The notes: generated by a model not told the origin, from the letters alone. Positions 34,498 through 45,830 are shown, numbered from the stretch's first letter. The stretch is DNA of 49,652 nt from Rhizobium sp. Q54 (GCA_945907245.1 CAMDTB010000019.1:1-49652); one strand, 5' to 3'. Numbers and translations are program-made.

Positions 34498-35192
34498 CAG
34501 GTAAGGGCGGCGCCGACCGCGCCGCCCGTGACCGCCAGGATCAGCAAAGCCAGCCACAGGGGCCGGAACCGCAGGGTTTCGGCGCCCTGCACCGTGTCCC
34601 GGCCGGTGATCATCGCACCGATCAGGTTCTGCCGCTTGACAAACAGGTAGAACAGCGCCGCCGCGATGTGGATGAAGAACACGATCATGAAGATCTCCCA
34701 GGCATCGCCGTGCCAGTGGGCAAGGTCGTTGGCCAGGTCCTCGTCGATCATGTCGCTCAGCGGTCCCGCCGGTCCGGCGCCCATCAGGTCCGCGTCGGCG
34801 GCGAACAGGCCGACGAGCGGCATGCCGAGCAGAAAGCCCAGCATCAGCACCATCGACCAGCCGCCCACCGGATTGTGGCCGGCCGGGTGGGTCTTGCCGC
34901 GCGAGAACAGGCCGCCGAGATAGCGGACGACCGCAATCGGTCCCTTCAGGAAATGACCGAAGCGCGCGGTCGTGCTGCCGACGAAACCCCAGACGATGCG
35001 GAACAGCACCAGCGCCAGGATGCTGCAGCCGCTCCAGACGTGCAGGACGAACGGATCCCAGCCGCCGGCGACCACCGGCTCGTCGAGATTCTCGCCGGTC
35101 CACCATTGCACGCCGACCAGCAGGATGATCAGACCGTGGAACAGGCGGATGGGCAGGTCCCAGACCCTGGTTTTCACGCCGTTGGCATTCAT
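34488..35192 (-). CDS. Cytochrome b561 family protein
   Basis: A 234-residue di-heme membrane protein of the cytochrome b/b561 type. Four main hydrophobic segments hold candidate heme histidines: WDLPIRLFHGLIILLVGVQWW, FVLHVWSGCSILALVLFRIVWG, the block after PVGGWSMVLMLGFLLGMPLVGLF, and WEIFMIVFFIHIAAALFYLFVKR. It passes electrons between quinone and periplasmic acceptors, and the cytochrome c' gene converging on it is a plausible partner. GAGGAGC precedes the ATG at 35192 and overlaps the stop of glpK. The 10-bp gap to glpK means it is read from the same message. Confidence 0.9.
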   Translation of the reverse strand: MNANGVKTRVWDLPIRLFHGLIILLVGVQWWTGENLDEPVVAGGWDPFVLHVWSGCSILALVLFRIVWGFVGSTTARFGHFLKGPIAVVRYLGGLFSRGKTHPAGHNPVGGWSMVLMLGFLLGMPLVGLFAADADLMGAGPAGPLSDMIDEDLANDLAHWHGDAWEIFMIVFFIHIAAALFYLFVKRQNLIGAMITGRDTVQGAETLRFRPLWLALLILAVTGGAVGAALTWLA

Positions 35193-35202
35193 CGGGTGCT
35201 CC

Positions 35203-36687
35203 TCAGCTATCTCTCAGCGCGCGTTTGACGGCACGGTTCCAGCCGGCGAGCAGGCTGTCGCGCGGGCCGGCGGCCATGACGGGATCGAAGCGGGCCTGGC
35301 GCCGCCACAGCGCCTCCACGTCTTCGGGTGACGAGATCAGGCCGTGGCCCAGCGCGGCCAGCAGCGCCGCGCCCAGGGCGGTGGTCTCGGTGGTGTGCGG
35401 CCGCTCGACCGGCGCCGCGACCACGTCGCTCAGGAACTGCAGCAGCCAGTCATTGGCCGCCATGCCGCCGTCGACCCGGATGGCGGCGACCGGACCGGGA
35501 TAATCGGCCCGCATGGCGGTCAGCAGGTCGTGGGTCTGGTAGCACGCCGCCTCCAGCGCCGCCCGTGCCAGATGCGCGCGGCCGGTGTTGCGGGTGAGGC
35601 CGGTGATCAGGCCGCGGGCGTCCGGGTCCCACCACGGCGCGCCCAGGCCGGTGAAGGCGGGCACCATGTAGACGCCCTCGTTGGTGTCGATCGAACTGGC
35701 CAGCACGGCGCTTTCGCCAGATGTCTCGATGATGCCGAGACCGTCGCGCAGCCATTGGATCGCCGCGCCGGCAATGAAGATGCTGCCTTCGAGCGCATAG
35801 GTCGCGACACCGTCGATCCGGTAGGCGACGGTGGTCAGCAGCCGGTTGTGCGAGGTGACGGCTTCGGTGCCGGTGTTGAGCAGGGCAAAGCAGCCAGTGC
35901 CGTAGGTGCTCTTGATCATGCCGGGCCGCAGGCAGGCCTGTCCGACCGTTGCCGCCTGCTGGTCGCCGGCCATGCCGCGGATCGGCAAGGTGCCGCCCAG
36001 CAGCGTGGTCTCGCCCAGCGGACCGGCACAATCAGTGACTTCGGGGAGCAGGGCGCGCGGCACGCCCAGCGCGGCGAGCAATTCGTCGTCCCATTGCTGG
36101 GTGTGGATGTTGAACAGCAGGGTGCGCGACGCATTGGTGGCGTCGGTGGCGTGCCTGCCGCCGGTCAGCCGCCACAGCAGGAAGCTGTCGATCGTGCCGA
36201 ACGCCAGCTCGCCCGCTTCGGCGGCGGCGCGGGCGCCTGGGACGGTGTCGAGCAGCCAGGCGATCTTGGTGCCGGAGAAGTACGGATCGAGCAGCAGGCC
36301 GGTACGCTCGGCGAACAGCGGCTCGTGCCCGGCGTCGCGCAGCGTCTTGCATAGCGGCGCGGTGCGCCGGTCCTGCCAGACGATGGCGCGGTGGATCGGC
36401 CTGCCGGTCTTGCGGTCCCAGACGACCGTGGTCTCGCGCTGGTTGGTGATGCCGATGCAGACGGCGGTGAAGCCCTTGGCCGACGCCTCGGCCAACGCCT
36501 GCCGGCACATGGCGAGCGTGTCGGTCCAGATCTCCTCGGCGTCGTGCTCGACCCAGCCATCGGCGGGATAGTGCTGTGTCAGCTCCTTCTGCGCGGTGGC
36601 GACGACGTTGCCGGACAGGTCGAACACCAGCGCCCGGCTGCTGGTGGTTCCCTGATCGATAGCCAGTATGGCGGTCCCCGTCGTCAT
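35203..36687 (-). CDS. glpK: Glycerol kinase
   Basis: A 494-residue FGGY-family kinase, ATP + glycerol to glycerol 3-phosphate. Visible are the phosphate loop [69 protein letters not shown] (substrate and catalytic part), [32 protein letters not shown], and the closing [19 protein letters not shown]. The ATG at 36687 gives the normal N-terminus; a TTG at 36702 would overlap the glpD start. It is divergent from glpD with only 14 bp between the two ATGs, and is followed 10 bp later by the cytochrome b561 gene. No glpF transporter is in the window. Confidence 0.95.
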   Translation of the reverse strand: MTTGTAILAIDQGTTSSRALVFDLSGNVVATAQKELTQHYPADGWVEHDAEEIWTDTLAMCRQALAEASAKGFTAVCIGITNQRETTVVWDRKTGRPIHRAIVWQDRRTAPLCKTLRDAGHEPLFAERTGLLLDPYFSGTKIAWLLDTVPGARAAAEAGELAFGTIDSFLLWRLTGGRHATDATNASRTLLFNIHTQQWDDELLAALGVPRALLPEVTDCAGPLGETTLLGGTLPIRGMAGDQQAATVGQACLRPGMIKSTYGTGCFALLNTGTEAVTSHNRLLTTVAYRIDGVATYALEGSIFIAGAAIQWLRDGLGIIETSGESAVLASSIDTNEGVYMVPAFTGLGAPWWDPDARGLITGLTRNTGRAHLARAALEAACYQTHDLLTAMRADYPGPVAAIRVDGGMAANDWLLQFLSDVVAAPVERPHTTETTALGAALLAALGHGLISSPEDVEALWRRQARFDPVMAAGPRDSLLAGWNRAVKRALRDS

Positions 36688-36701
36688 GCTACGACTATGC
36701 A
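36688..36701. promoter_or_regulatory. 14-bp gap between divergent glpK and glpD starts
   Basis: Both family-consistent start codons face away from each other across only 14 bp. Neither side has room for a ribosome site plus a -10 box inside the gap. Each promoter must therefore lie within the other gene's coding sequence, or one transcript must be leaderless. Upstream of the glpD ATG no purine-rich ribosome site is seen. Confidence 0.6.
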
Positions 36702-38225
36702 ATGGAAGGCGAGCAAAGCCAATCAGTTGACCTCTTGGTTGTCGGGGGCGGCATCAACGGCGCGGGCATTGCCCGCGACGCGGCGGGGCGCGGCCTGAAG
36801 GTGATGCTGGTCGAACGCGGCGACCTGGCGGGCGCGACATCGTCGGCCAGCTCCAAGCTGATTCATGGCGGCCTGCGCTATCTGGAGCAGTACGAGTTCG
36901 GCCTGGTGCGCAAGGCGCTGGCCGAGCGCGAGGTGCTGCTGGCGGCCGCGCCGCACCTGGTCGCGCCGCTGGAGTTCGTGCTGCCGCAGGGCGAAGGCTC
37001 GCGCCCGGGCTGGATGCTGCGCATCGGCCTGTTCCTCTACGACCATCTGGGTGGCCGAAGACGCCTGCCCGGATCGCATGGCATCGACCTGCGCAAGCAT
37101 CCCGCGGGCCGGCCGCTGAAGGACGGCTACAGGCATGGCTTCACCTATGCCGATTGCTGGACCGACGACGCCCGCCTCGTCGTGGTCAACGCAATGGACG
37201 CGGCCAGCCACGGCGCGGTCATCCGCACCCGTACCGAACTGGTCAGCGCGAGGCGTGACGGAACGGTCTGGCGCGCGGTGCTGCGCGACGTCCACATCGG
37301 AAGGGAGGACACGGTACCCGCCCGGATCCTCGTCAACGCCGCCGGACCCTGGGCCGCCGACCTGATCGAGCACCAGCTCGGCATGGACGGCGGCAAGCGG
37401 CTGCGGCTGGTCAAGGGCAGCCATATCGTTGTGCCGCGCCCGGATGGCGCCGATGATGCCTACCTGCTGCAGAACGCCGACGGGCGCATCGTCTTCGTGC
37501 TACCGTTCCTCGATAAGTTCTCGCTGATCGGCACCACTGAAGTGGAGCTGGACCACATGCCCGACAGTGTCGCGATCACGCCGGACGAGGTCGACTATCT
37601 CTGCGGCATCGTGAACGCGTATTTCCGCACGCCCATTGCGCCGTCCGACGTGGTCTGGTCGTTCGCCGGCGTCCGGCCGCTGGTCGACGACGCCGACGAC
37701 GATCCGTCCTCGGTCACCCGCGATTTCCTCATCGCGCTCGACGCGCCCCCACTCGATGCACCTGGTGGCGCTGCGCCGCTGCTGTCGGTCCTGGGCGGCA
37801 AGATCACCACCTACAGGGTGCTCGCCGAAGCCGCCATGGACGACCTGGCGCCGTTCCTGCCGGACCTACCCGGTCCGTGGACAAAGGGCGCCCCGCTCCC
37901 CGGCGGCGACATGCCGCGCGGCGATTTCGATGCCTATTCCTCCGGAATCCTGCAGGACGTTCCGTGGCTGCCACCCGGGGTGACCCGGCGGCTGGTGCAG
38001 GCGTATGGTAGCCGGATCGAGGCGTTGCTGGGCGGCGCCCGGTCGCCCGCCGACCTGGGCGCGCATTACGGCGATGGTGTCTACGAGGCGGAAATCAGCT
38101 ATCTCTTGCAATATGAATGGCTTGAGACGGTGGAGGACTTTCTGTGGCGGCGCACCAAGCTGGGCCTGGTCGCCTCGGAAGCGACCGTTCAAAGGTTGCG
38201 GCAACGGCTGAGCACGGCAGGATGA
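36702..38225 (+). CDS. glpD: Glycerol-3-phosphate dehydrogenase, FAD-dependent
   Basis: A 507-residue membrane-associated flavoprotein that oxidises glycerol 3-phosphate to dihydroxyacetone phosphate and reduces ubiquinone. The FAD-binding Rossmann site is [23 protein letters not shown] at the N-terminus. Other family blocks are [72 protein letters not shown] and [17 protein letters not shown]. Residue 15 already lies in the glycine loop, so the start at 36702 cannot be moved downstream. Its TGA overlaps the ATG of the following Sel1 gene (ATGA), which implies translational coupling. With glpK it makes a complete glycerol entry route. Confidence 0.95.
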   Translation: MEGEQSQSVDLLVVGGGINGAGIARDAAGRGLKVMLVERGDLAGATSSASSKLIHGGLRYLEQYEFGLVRKALAEREVLLAAAPHLVAPLEFVLPQGEGSRPGWMLRIGLFLYDHLGGRRRLPGSHGIDLRKHPAGRPLKDGYRHGFTYADCWTDDARLVVVNAMDAASHGAVIRTRTELVSARRDGTVWRAVLRDVHIGREDTVPARILVNAAGPWAADLIEHQLGMDGGKRLRLVKGSHIVVPRPDGADDAYLLQNADGRIVFVLPFLDKFSLIGTTEVELDHMPDSVAITPDEVDYLCGIVNAYFRTPIAPSDVVWSFAGVRPLVDDADDDPSSVTRDFLIALDAPPLDAPGGAAPLLSVLGGKITTYRVLAEAAMDDLAPFLPDLPGPWTKGAPLPGGDMPRGDFDAYSSGILQDVPWLPPGVTRRLVQAYGSRIEALLGGARSPADLGAHYGDGVYEAEISYLLQYEWLETVEDFLWRRTKLGLVASEATVQRLRQRLSTAG

Positions 38226-39289
38226 AGAGGACAGCAACCGGTATTGTTGCGGTGTTCATGCTGGTGGTAGCTGCCGCCGGTGCCGCAGCGCAGCCGACGG
38301 CGTCCGACGACCGGACGGTCCGACTCGCGGGTCCGTCGCCCGACGCCACCTATGGTTATGACCGGAAAAATCCCATCCTGCTGGGCGGCATGGCCGAGCG
38401 CGATTTCGACAAGCGGGTGGAGACCTATTTCAGCCTGCTGTTCTCCGCCGACGGGCAGCCGCTGAAGGTGTTGCTCAACGAAACCTGCTGCCCGTTCCGG
38501 GCGCCGGGCGTGGCCGATCCTCTCAGCCTGCAGGTGATCGAGGCCGGGCAGGACGGCAAGCGGCCGTTCCGCTTCTATGTCAACGGGTTCCAGGATGGCC
38601 CGCTTCATGCGCCGCGCGGCCTGTTGGCGACGCTCAGCGAGGACAATGCAGAAATCCTGCAGGGCGCGCTCGACAATGTGCGCGCCGGTTTCACCGACGG
38701 CGCCATACAGGCGCTGCGGCCGCTGGCCGAGGCGGGCGACATGATGGCCCAGTACCAGATGGGACGTGTTCTCGCGGACCGGAAGGACTTCAAGGGCGCC
38801 TATGGCTGGTTCCTGATGGCCGCGAAGAACGGACACTCGGTGTCGCAGGCCGCTGTCGCATCCATGCTGGACGCGGGCACCGGCGTGACTGCCGACGAGC
38901 AGGCCGCCGCAAGCTGGCGCCGCCAGGCCGCGTCCAACGGCCACGCCGGTTCGCTGATGGCGCTCGCGCTCGCCGCGCTGTCGGGCAACCCGGACGCGGC
39001 GGCGACGGCGCGCGCCGCATCCATGCTGCGGCTTGCCGCCGACTTGGGCGACCCCGCCGCCCAGGCCGCCTACGGCGCCATGCTGATCCAGGGCAGGGGC
39101 GTGCCGAAGGACAACTTCCAGGGGCTGATGTGGCTGCGCGTCGCCAGGGAGGCCGGCAACGCGAACGCCGAGGCCGCCTACACCGCGCTGGCCGCCAGCC
39201 AGACCGCCCAGACTATGGCGCGGGTGGAGCAGGCCGCCGACCAGTGGTCGAAACGCCGCTCGCCGCCGCCGGTGGCGAGCGCAAAATAG
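38222..39289 (+). CDS. Secreted Sel1-like repeat protein
   Basis: A 355-residue exported protein. The signal peptide (GIVAVFMLVVAAAGAAAQ) is followed by a unique domain (about 30-150) with a notable NETCCPF and LHAPRGLLATLSEDNAEIL. Sel1/TPR-type repeats then fill about residues 160-330 (AQYQMGRVLADRKDFKGAYGWF, VSQAAVASMLDAGTGVTADEQAAASWRR, DPAAQAAYGAMLIQGRGVPKDN). Such repeats are protein-protein interaction scaffolds. The ATG overlaps the glpD stop by four bases. A link to glycerol metabolism is suggested by coupling only. It converges on purU with a 17-bp gap. Confidence 0.82.
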   Translation: MKRTATGIVAVFMLVVAAAGAAAQPTASDDRTVRLAGPSPDATYGYDRKNPILLGGMAERDFDKRVETYFSLLFSADGQPLKVLLNETCCPFRAPGVADPLSLQVIEAGQDGKRPFRFYVNGFQDGPLHAPRGLLATLSEDNAEILQGALDNVRAGFTDGAIQALRPLAEAGDMMAQYQMGRVLADRKDFKGAYGWFLMAAKNGHSVSQAAVASMLDAGTGVTADEQAAASWRRQAASNGHAGSLMALALAALSGNPDAAATARAASMLRLAADLGDPAAQAAYGAMLIQGRGVPKDNFQGLMWLRVAREAGNANAEAAYTALAASQTAQTMARVEQAADQWSKRRSPPPVASAK

Positions 39290-39306
39290 CCGGCGGCCGT
39301 TACGGA

Positions 39307-40176
39307 CTACGACTTGAAAACAACCGTCTTGTTGCCGTTGTCCAGGATCCGGTGCTCGGCATGCCAGCGCACCGCCCGGTTCAGCACCACGCTTTCGATG
39401 TCGCGGCCGATGCGGACCATGTCTTCGGGCGTCTGGACGTGGTCGATGCGCTCGACGGACTGCTCGATGATCGGGCCTTCGTCCAGCGCCGGCGTCACGT
39501 AATGGGCGGTGGCGCCGATGATCTTCACGCCGCGGGCATGGGCCTGGTGATAGGGCCGGGCGCCCTTGAAGCTGGGCAGGAACGAGTGGTGGATATTGAT
39601 CGCCTTCCATTCCAGCGCCCGGCACAGGTCGTCGGACAGGATCTGCATGTAGCGGGCCAGCACCACCAGGTCGATTTCCAGCGAGCGGACCAGCTCCTTG
39701 ATCCGCTCCTCCTGCCGCTGCTTGGTGTCGGGCGTAACCGGCAGGTACTGGTAGGGGATGCCGTGCCACTCGACCAGCGAGCGCATGTCCTCGTGGTTCG
39801 AGACGACGGCGCGGATATCGATCGGCAGCGAGCCGTTGCGCCAGTCGTGCAGCAGGTTGTTCAGGCAGTGGCCCAGCTTGCTGACCATCACCATCACCCG
39901 CACCTTCTGGGCGGCCGGGACGATGCGGAAATCCATCGAGAACCGGTCCGATACCGTCAGGAACTCCTGCTGCAGCTTCTCGCGCTTGGGCAGCTTGGGG
40001 CCGCCCGCGTGGAACACGGTGCGCAGGAACGACCGCTTCGACACCGGGTCGGCATAATGCGACAGCTCGGTCAGGAACCCGTCGCGCTCGGCGAGGAAGC
40101 CGGTGACGGCGGCGACGATGCCGGTACGGTCAGGGCAGGTCAGCGTCAGGACATAGCTGTCTTCGGGGCCGTTCAT
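39307..40176 (-). CDS. purU: Formyltetrahydrofolate deformylase
   Basis: A 289-residue enzyme that hydrolyses 10-formyltetrahydrofolate to formate and tetrahydrofolate. An N-terminal ACT domain (about 5-85, YVLTLTCPDRTGIVAAVTGFL) is followed by the formyltransferase-like domain. Its catalytic residues are Asn194 and His196 in INIHHSFLPSFKGA and Asp232 in TPALDEGPII. GAGAAG precedes the ATG. It follows soxG by 34 bp and is the third gene of the sox operon. In sarcosine oxidase operons PurU handles one-carbon units released by N-demethylation, which fits this position. Confidence 0.94.
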   Translation of the reverse strand: MNGPEDSYVLTLTCPDRTGIVAAVTGFLAERDGFLTELSHYADPVSKRSFLRTVFHAGGPKLPKREKLQQEFLTVSDRFSMDFRIVPAAQKVRVMVMVSKLGHCLNNLLHDWRNGSLPIDIRAVVSNHEDMRSLVEWHGIPYQYLPVTPDTKQRQEERIKELVRSLEIDLVVLARYMQILSDDLCRALEWKAINIHHSFLPSFKGARPYHQAHARGVKIIGATAHYVTPALDEGPIIEQSVERIDHVQTPEDMVRIGRDIESVVLNRAVRWHAEHRILDNGNKTVVFKS

Positions 40177-40210
40177 TATCTTCTCGTTGCGGGGAGCTGT
40201 TGGGGCTCGT

Positions 40211-40789
40211 CTAGGCGCTCAGGTCGGCGGCCCTGTCCTTTAGCCACATCCAGAGGTCCATCGCAAGCGAGCGATCGACGATCAGCTCATAGGAATCCGG
40301 CTCGCTCGTGGCGTGGATGATCACGTCGATGGCGGCGAGCTCCGTGGCGGCGAAGCGGCCCTGGCCGAACGCCCGGCGATGCAGGTCCTGCTCGCAGCCC
40401 CTGACCAGCAGGTCGTAGGCCAGCTTGCCCGACAGGTGGATGGAGACATAGCCGTCGGACACATCGTTGACCGCGGCCGCCATGCTGGACGAGGTGCGGA
40501 CCAGCCGCTCGCCCAGCCCATGCGCCTTCTCGTAACTCACCAGCCAGCGGTTGCGCGCCAGCCGGTAACAGGACGGATCGTCCCCTGTCACCGCGTCGGC
40601 GGTCTCCGGCAAAGGCACGCCCAGCGCGTTGGCCACGCTCCTCGAGACCGCCGGCGATCCGTCGGTCACGACCAGCAACTTGCGGCGGGACGGATTCTCG
40701 CGCACCAGCAGCCCGTTACGCTGGATACGCGCGGCCACGTTGTCCTTGGCTTCGTCGCGCAGCGGCGACGCGGCGACGATGTCAGCCAA
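40211..40789 (-). CDS. soxG: Sarcosine oxidase gamma subunit family protein
   Basis: A 192-residue SoxG-type protein, the normal size for the gamma subunit of heterotetrameric sarcosine oxidase. Recognisable stretches are RKLLVVTDGSPAVSRSVANALGVPLP, RLARNRWLVSYEKAHGLGERLVR, and VNDVSDGYVSIHLSGKLAYDLLVRGCEQDLHRRAFGQGRFAATELAAIDVIIH near the C-terminal half, typical of this aminomethyltransferase-fold subunit. The start is TTG at 40789 with GGGAGAC upstream, and the first eight bases overlap the soxA stop. Its role in the tetramer is structural and foldase-like. The missing soxB and soxD genes make its current partner set unclear. Confidence 0.85.
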   Translation of the reverse strand: MADIVAASPLRDEAKDNVAARIQRNGLLVRENPSRRKLLVVTDGSPAVSRSVANALGVPLPETADAVTGDDPSCYRLARNRWLVSYEKAHGLGERLVRTSSSMAAAVNDVSDGYVSIHLSGKLAYDLLVRGCEQDLHRRAFGQGRFAATELAAIDVIIHATSEPDSYELIVDRSLAMDLWMWLKDRAADLSA

Positions 40790-43589
40790 AGCGTCGTCTC
40801 CCGCTGGGATCGAACATCGGTGGCTTGACGATCCGCGCCGGCACGCTGCCGGTGCGCGACGCCACGCGAACCGTGTCGGCCAGCCGCTGGTGGCCGTTGA
40901 CCACCAGTGCCAGGGTCACGGGCTGGCCCACGGCGTCGCTGTCGAAGCTGAGGATGATGCGGCCCTGCCGGTGGTCGGCGCTGCCGTCGAGCGGCACGAT
41001 GGTGCCGGACTGGGGCAGCACGATCGCCGCGTCCTCGCTGCGCAGCGCGACGAGCTGTGGCCGGTCCTGAGGACCGCTGCGCGCCCGCGCCAGGGCGTTC
41101 TTGCCGACGAAATCCTGCTCCTTCGGCCGGTACTTGCCGCCCGCATCGAGATCGAACGGCGTCAGGCTCCTGGGCGCCACGCCCGGGACGTCGATACGGC
41201 CCTTCTCGGCGGCCAGCCGGTGCATGGCCAGCTCGCCCACCGGCCGCAGGCCGTAGCGCGACCCGGTCATGGCGATCGTCTCCCAGAGGGCTCGGCCGTA
41301 ATTGGCGGGAACGTTGATCTCGAACGATACCTCGCCGATATTGCCGGTGCGCACCATCCGGACGGGCGCGCCGGCCAGTTTGCCCTCGCGTACCGCCAGG
41401 AAAGGGAATGCCGCCGTCGATACGTCAATATCGCGGTCCAGCTCGAGCAGCACCTGGCGCGCCCGCGGGCCGGCCAGCACCAGCGTCGACCACGCCGAGG
41501 TGATCGGCGAGACCAGCACCGACATGCCCTTGAGATCGCTCGCCAGCCAGCTTTCGAACCAGTCGCACACCGGGCCGTCATTGCCCGCCGAGGTGTGGAC
41601 GATGAAGCGGTCGTAGTCCAGCCGCACCACGACGCCGTGATCGACTACCGTGCCGCCATCATCGAGCATGCGGCCATAGCGGGCGGTGCCTACGGGCAGG
41701 TCGGCCATTCTGTTGCAGTACAGGTACTCCAGGAATTCCGGGGAATCCTCGCCGCTCACTTCGATCTTGCCCAGCAGCGACAGGTCGATCAGGCCGGCGG
41801 AATTGCGCGCGGCGTGCATCTCCTGGGTGACCGTCTCTTCGGGCGTCACACCGTCGATGGGATAGTAGGCCGGGCTGAGCCAGCCGCCGGTGCGGCGGAA
41901 CGCCGCGTCGCGCGCCGCGAACAGCGGATGCGCCGGCAGCAGCCGAAGCGGCGGATCCGGGCGCTTGTCGACGTTCATGGTGACGAAGTCGAAGCTGACG
42001 ACGGGCTTCGGCGGCGTCAGCAGGGTGTCGGCGATGCCGCCCAGCCAGGTCTCGTCCGGGCCGCGTCCGGCAGCGGTGTGGTCGCTGGTGGTCATGTCGC
42101 GGCGCCAGTCCACCCATTGCCGCGCCCGGTTGCTCAGGCCCGACTGCGGCACCTGCCACAGGCCCATGCCGGTGGTCGGGCCGGGCTGGGCGTCGGTCTC
42201 CGGTACGTTGATCTCGTCGCCGCTGCTGAACCCGGCCGCTCGCGCGGCGGCGGCGCCTGCGTCGCGGCCCGAGGCCAGCGCGAAGCCGAGCGAGCCGTTA
42301 CCGCTGATGCTGCCCACGGTGTAGGAGATCGAGCCCAGTTCGGACGGCACCAGCGCCGCCACCACCGGGTCGTAGACCACGTTGCCGCCGGCCTGGCGGA
42401 GCAGGTCGATGCGTGGGTTCCAGCCGCCCGAGGCGGCGACGAACCGGCAGTCGAACCGGCGCTTGTTGCCGTCGACCCTGCCGTCGCCCAGATGGTTCAC
42501 CTCCAGGTAGTCCACGTGGGTGTCGCCGGCGATCTTGGTCACCACGTGGCCGCCGAACAGGTTGATGCCGCGGTCGCACATGGCGGCGATCATCTCCGCG
42601 CGAATCTCGCGGCGGGCGTCGATCACCGTCTCGACCGGCAGACCCTCGTCATGCATGCGGGCGGCCAGCTCCAGCGTGCGGTCGTTGTTGCCGACCAGGG
42701 CGATCGGGCCTTCGACCGGCCGCAGCGCGAATTGGCGCGAATAGCCCAGCACCGCGCTGGTCAGCATGACGCCGGGCGTGTCGTTGTCGGGGAACACGAA
42801 CGGGCGCTCGATGCAGCCCGAGGCGAGCACGATCTGTTTCGCGACGACCTTCCAGACCTGCCACTGCCGTCCGCCCGCGCCGCTCGAGTCCGGAACCTCG
42901 CGCAGGATGACCACATGGCCGCGGCCGTCGATGCCCGTCACCGTGCTGCGATTGAAGATCCGCACGTCATCGAGCCCGCGCAGCGCCTGCTCGGCTTCGG
43001 CGAGCCATTCGTCACTCGGCATGCCGTCGATCGCGGCGGTGCACCACAGCAGGCTGCCGCCCAGCGTCACGCCGTCGTTGGCGAGAATCACGCGCGCGCC
43101 GGCATAGCCGGCGGTCAGCGCCGTCATCAGTCCCGCGGGGCCGCCGCCCACCACCAGCACGTCGCAATGTGCGAAGCCGGATTCGGCCGAGAAGTCGGGG
43201 CGCATGGGTGTATGGACCGGATCCGTGGAGGGCGGTTTCGGCTGGTCGCGGCGTAGCCGCTCCATCAGCGACGGCGGCGGCCACGGCAGCAGGCTTTCCG
43301 CCGCCAGCCCGTCATACAGGTCGACCTGGGTGGCGAGAACGGTCCGGGTCGAGCCGTTCTCCAGCAGCTTCAGGTAGGCGCCAGGGTCCGAATAGCCCGC
43401 GCCCATGATGCTGCGCGGCCGGTTGTGCCGCAGGCTGCGTCCGATGATCGAGATGTCGTTGGCCAGGAGCGCGGACGCCAGCGTGTCGCCGGCGAAGCCG
43501 GTGCATGGTCTTCCATTGAAGGTGAACGAGAGCGGACGAGCACGATCTATCCGGCCTCCCGTTTCACGTCGGCGCATCAAAGCGGGCAT
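40782..43589 (-). CDS. soxA: Sarcosine oxidase alpha subunit family protein
   Basis: A 935-residue multi-domain flavoprotein. In order: an N-terminal ferredoxin-like domain without cluster cysteines (LSFTFNGRPCTGFAGDTLASALL), a NAD/FAD-type binding domain beginning CDVLVVGGGPAGLMTALTAGYAGARVI (about residues 142-400), and a C-terminal glycine-cleavage T-like domain that binds tetrahydrofolate (from about 570: GWLSPAYYPIDGV, FIVHTSAGNDG, GEVSFEINVPANYGRALWE, AAEKGRIDVPGVAPRSLTPFDLDAGG). In the classical enzyme this subunit captures methylene groups on folate while SoxB demethylates sarcosine. No soxB or soxD lies upstream; the next gene on that side is divergent. Related secondary-amine or opine oxidases are therefore possible substrates. 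Confidence 0.88.
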   Translation of the reverse strand: MPALMRRRETGGRIDRARPLSFTFNGRPCTGFAGDTLASALLANDISIIGRSLRHNRPRSIMGAGYSDPGAYLKLLENGSTRTVLATQVDLYDGLAAESLLPWPPPSLMERLRRDQPKPPSTDPVHTPMRPDFSAESGFAHCDVLVVGGGPAGLMTALTAGYAGARVILANDGVTLGGSLLWCTAAIDGMPSDEWLAEAEQALRGLDDVRIFNRSTVTGIDGRGHVVILREVPDSSGAGGRQWQVWKVVAKQIVLASGCIERPFVFPDNDTPGVMLTSAVLGYSRQFALRPVEGPIALVGNNDRTLELAARMHDEGLPVETVIDARREIRAEMIAAMCDRGINLFGGHVVTKIAGDTHVDYLEVNHLGDGRVDGNKRRFDCRFVAASGGWNPRIDLLRQAGGNVVYDPVVAALVPSELGSISYTVGSISGNGSLGFALASGRDAGAAAARAAGFSSGDEINVPETDAQPGPTTGMGLWQVPQSGLSNRARQWVDWRRDMTTSDHTAAGRGPDETWLGGIADTLLTPPKPVVSFDFVTMNVDKRPDPPLRLLPAHPLFAARDAAFRRTGGWLSPAYYPIDGVTPEETVTQEMHAARNSAGLIDLSLLGKIEVSGEDSPEFLEYLYCNRMADLPVGTARYGRMLDDGGTVVDHGVVVRLDYDRFIVHTSAGNDGPVCDWFESWLASDLKGMSVLVSPITSAWSTLVLAGPRARQVLLELDRDIDVSTAAFPFLAVREGKLAGAPVRMVRTGNIGEVSFEINVPANYGRALWETIAMTGSRYGLRPVGELAMHRLAAEKGRIDVPGVAPRSLTPFDLDAGGKYRPKEQDFVGKNALARARSGPQDRPQLVALRSEDAAIVLPQSGTIVPLDGSADHRQGRIILSFDSDAVGQPVTLALVVNGHQRLADTVRVASRTGSVPARIVKPPMFDPSGRRRFG

Positions 43590-43645
43590 CTATGACCCTT
43601 GCCTGTAAAACCGGTGGTCTGGCACATTGTCGGCGGCTCGTCCGA

Positions 43646-43659
43646 CCTGTTCTAACAGG
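43646..43659. promoter_or_regulatory. Inverted repeat in the soxA/fad divergent region
   Basis: CCTGTT and AACAGG are exact inverted repeats separated by CT. They lie in the 141-bp gap between the divergent soxA and fatty-acid-oxidation genes, 57 bp from the soxA start codon and 72 bp from the other. It may be a dimer binding site; no regulator gene is near. Confidence 0.45.
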
Positions 43660-43667
43660 AATGCCTC

Positions 43668-43683
43668 ACGGGTGGCCACCCGT
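43668..43683. promoter_or_regulatory. Perfect 16-bp palindrome, operator candidate
   Basis: ACGGGTGGCCACCCGT is fully self-complementary with no spacer. It lies 8 bp from the neighbouring inverted repeat and 47 bp before the ATG of the bifunctional beta-oxidation gene. No T-run follows, so it is unlikely to be a terminator. It could control soxA, the beta-oxidation gene, or both. Confidence 0.55.
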
Positions 43684-43730
43684 CGTGCGAGCTTTCCAAC
43701 CAGAAAAGAACCAACTCAGGGAATTCAGTC

Positions 43731-45830
<2,100 letters not shown>

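Noticed and set aside
40629-43256. An 875-codon open frame on the plus strand opposite soxA and soxG
   Set aside because: Same reason: antisense to well-identified genes, without ribosome site or family features.
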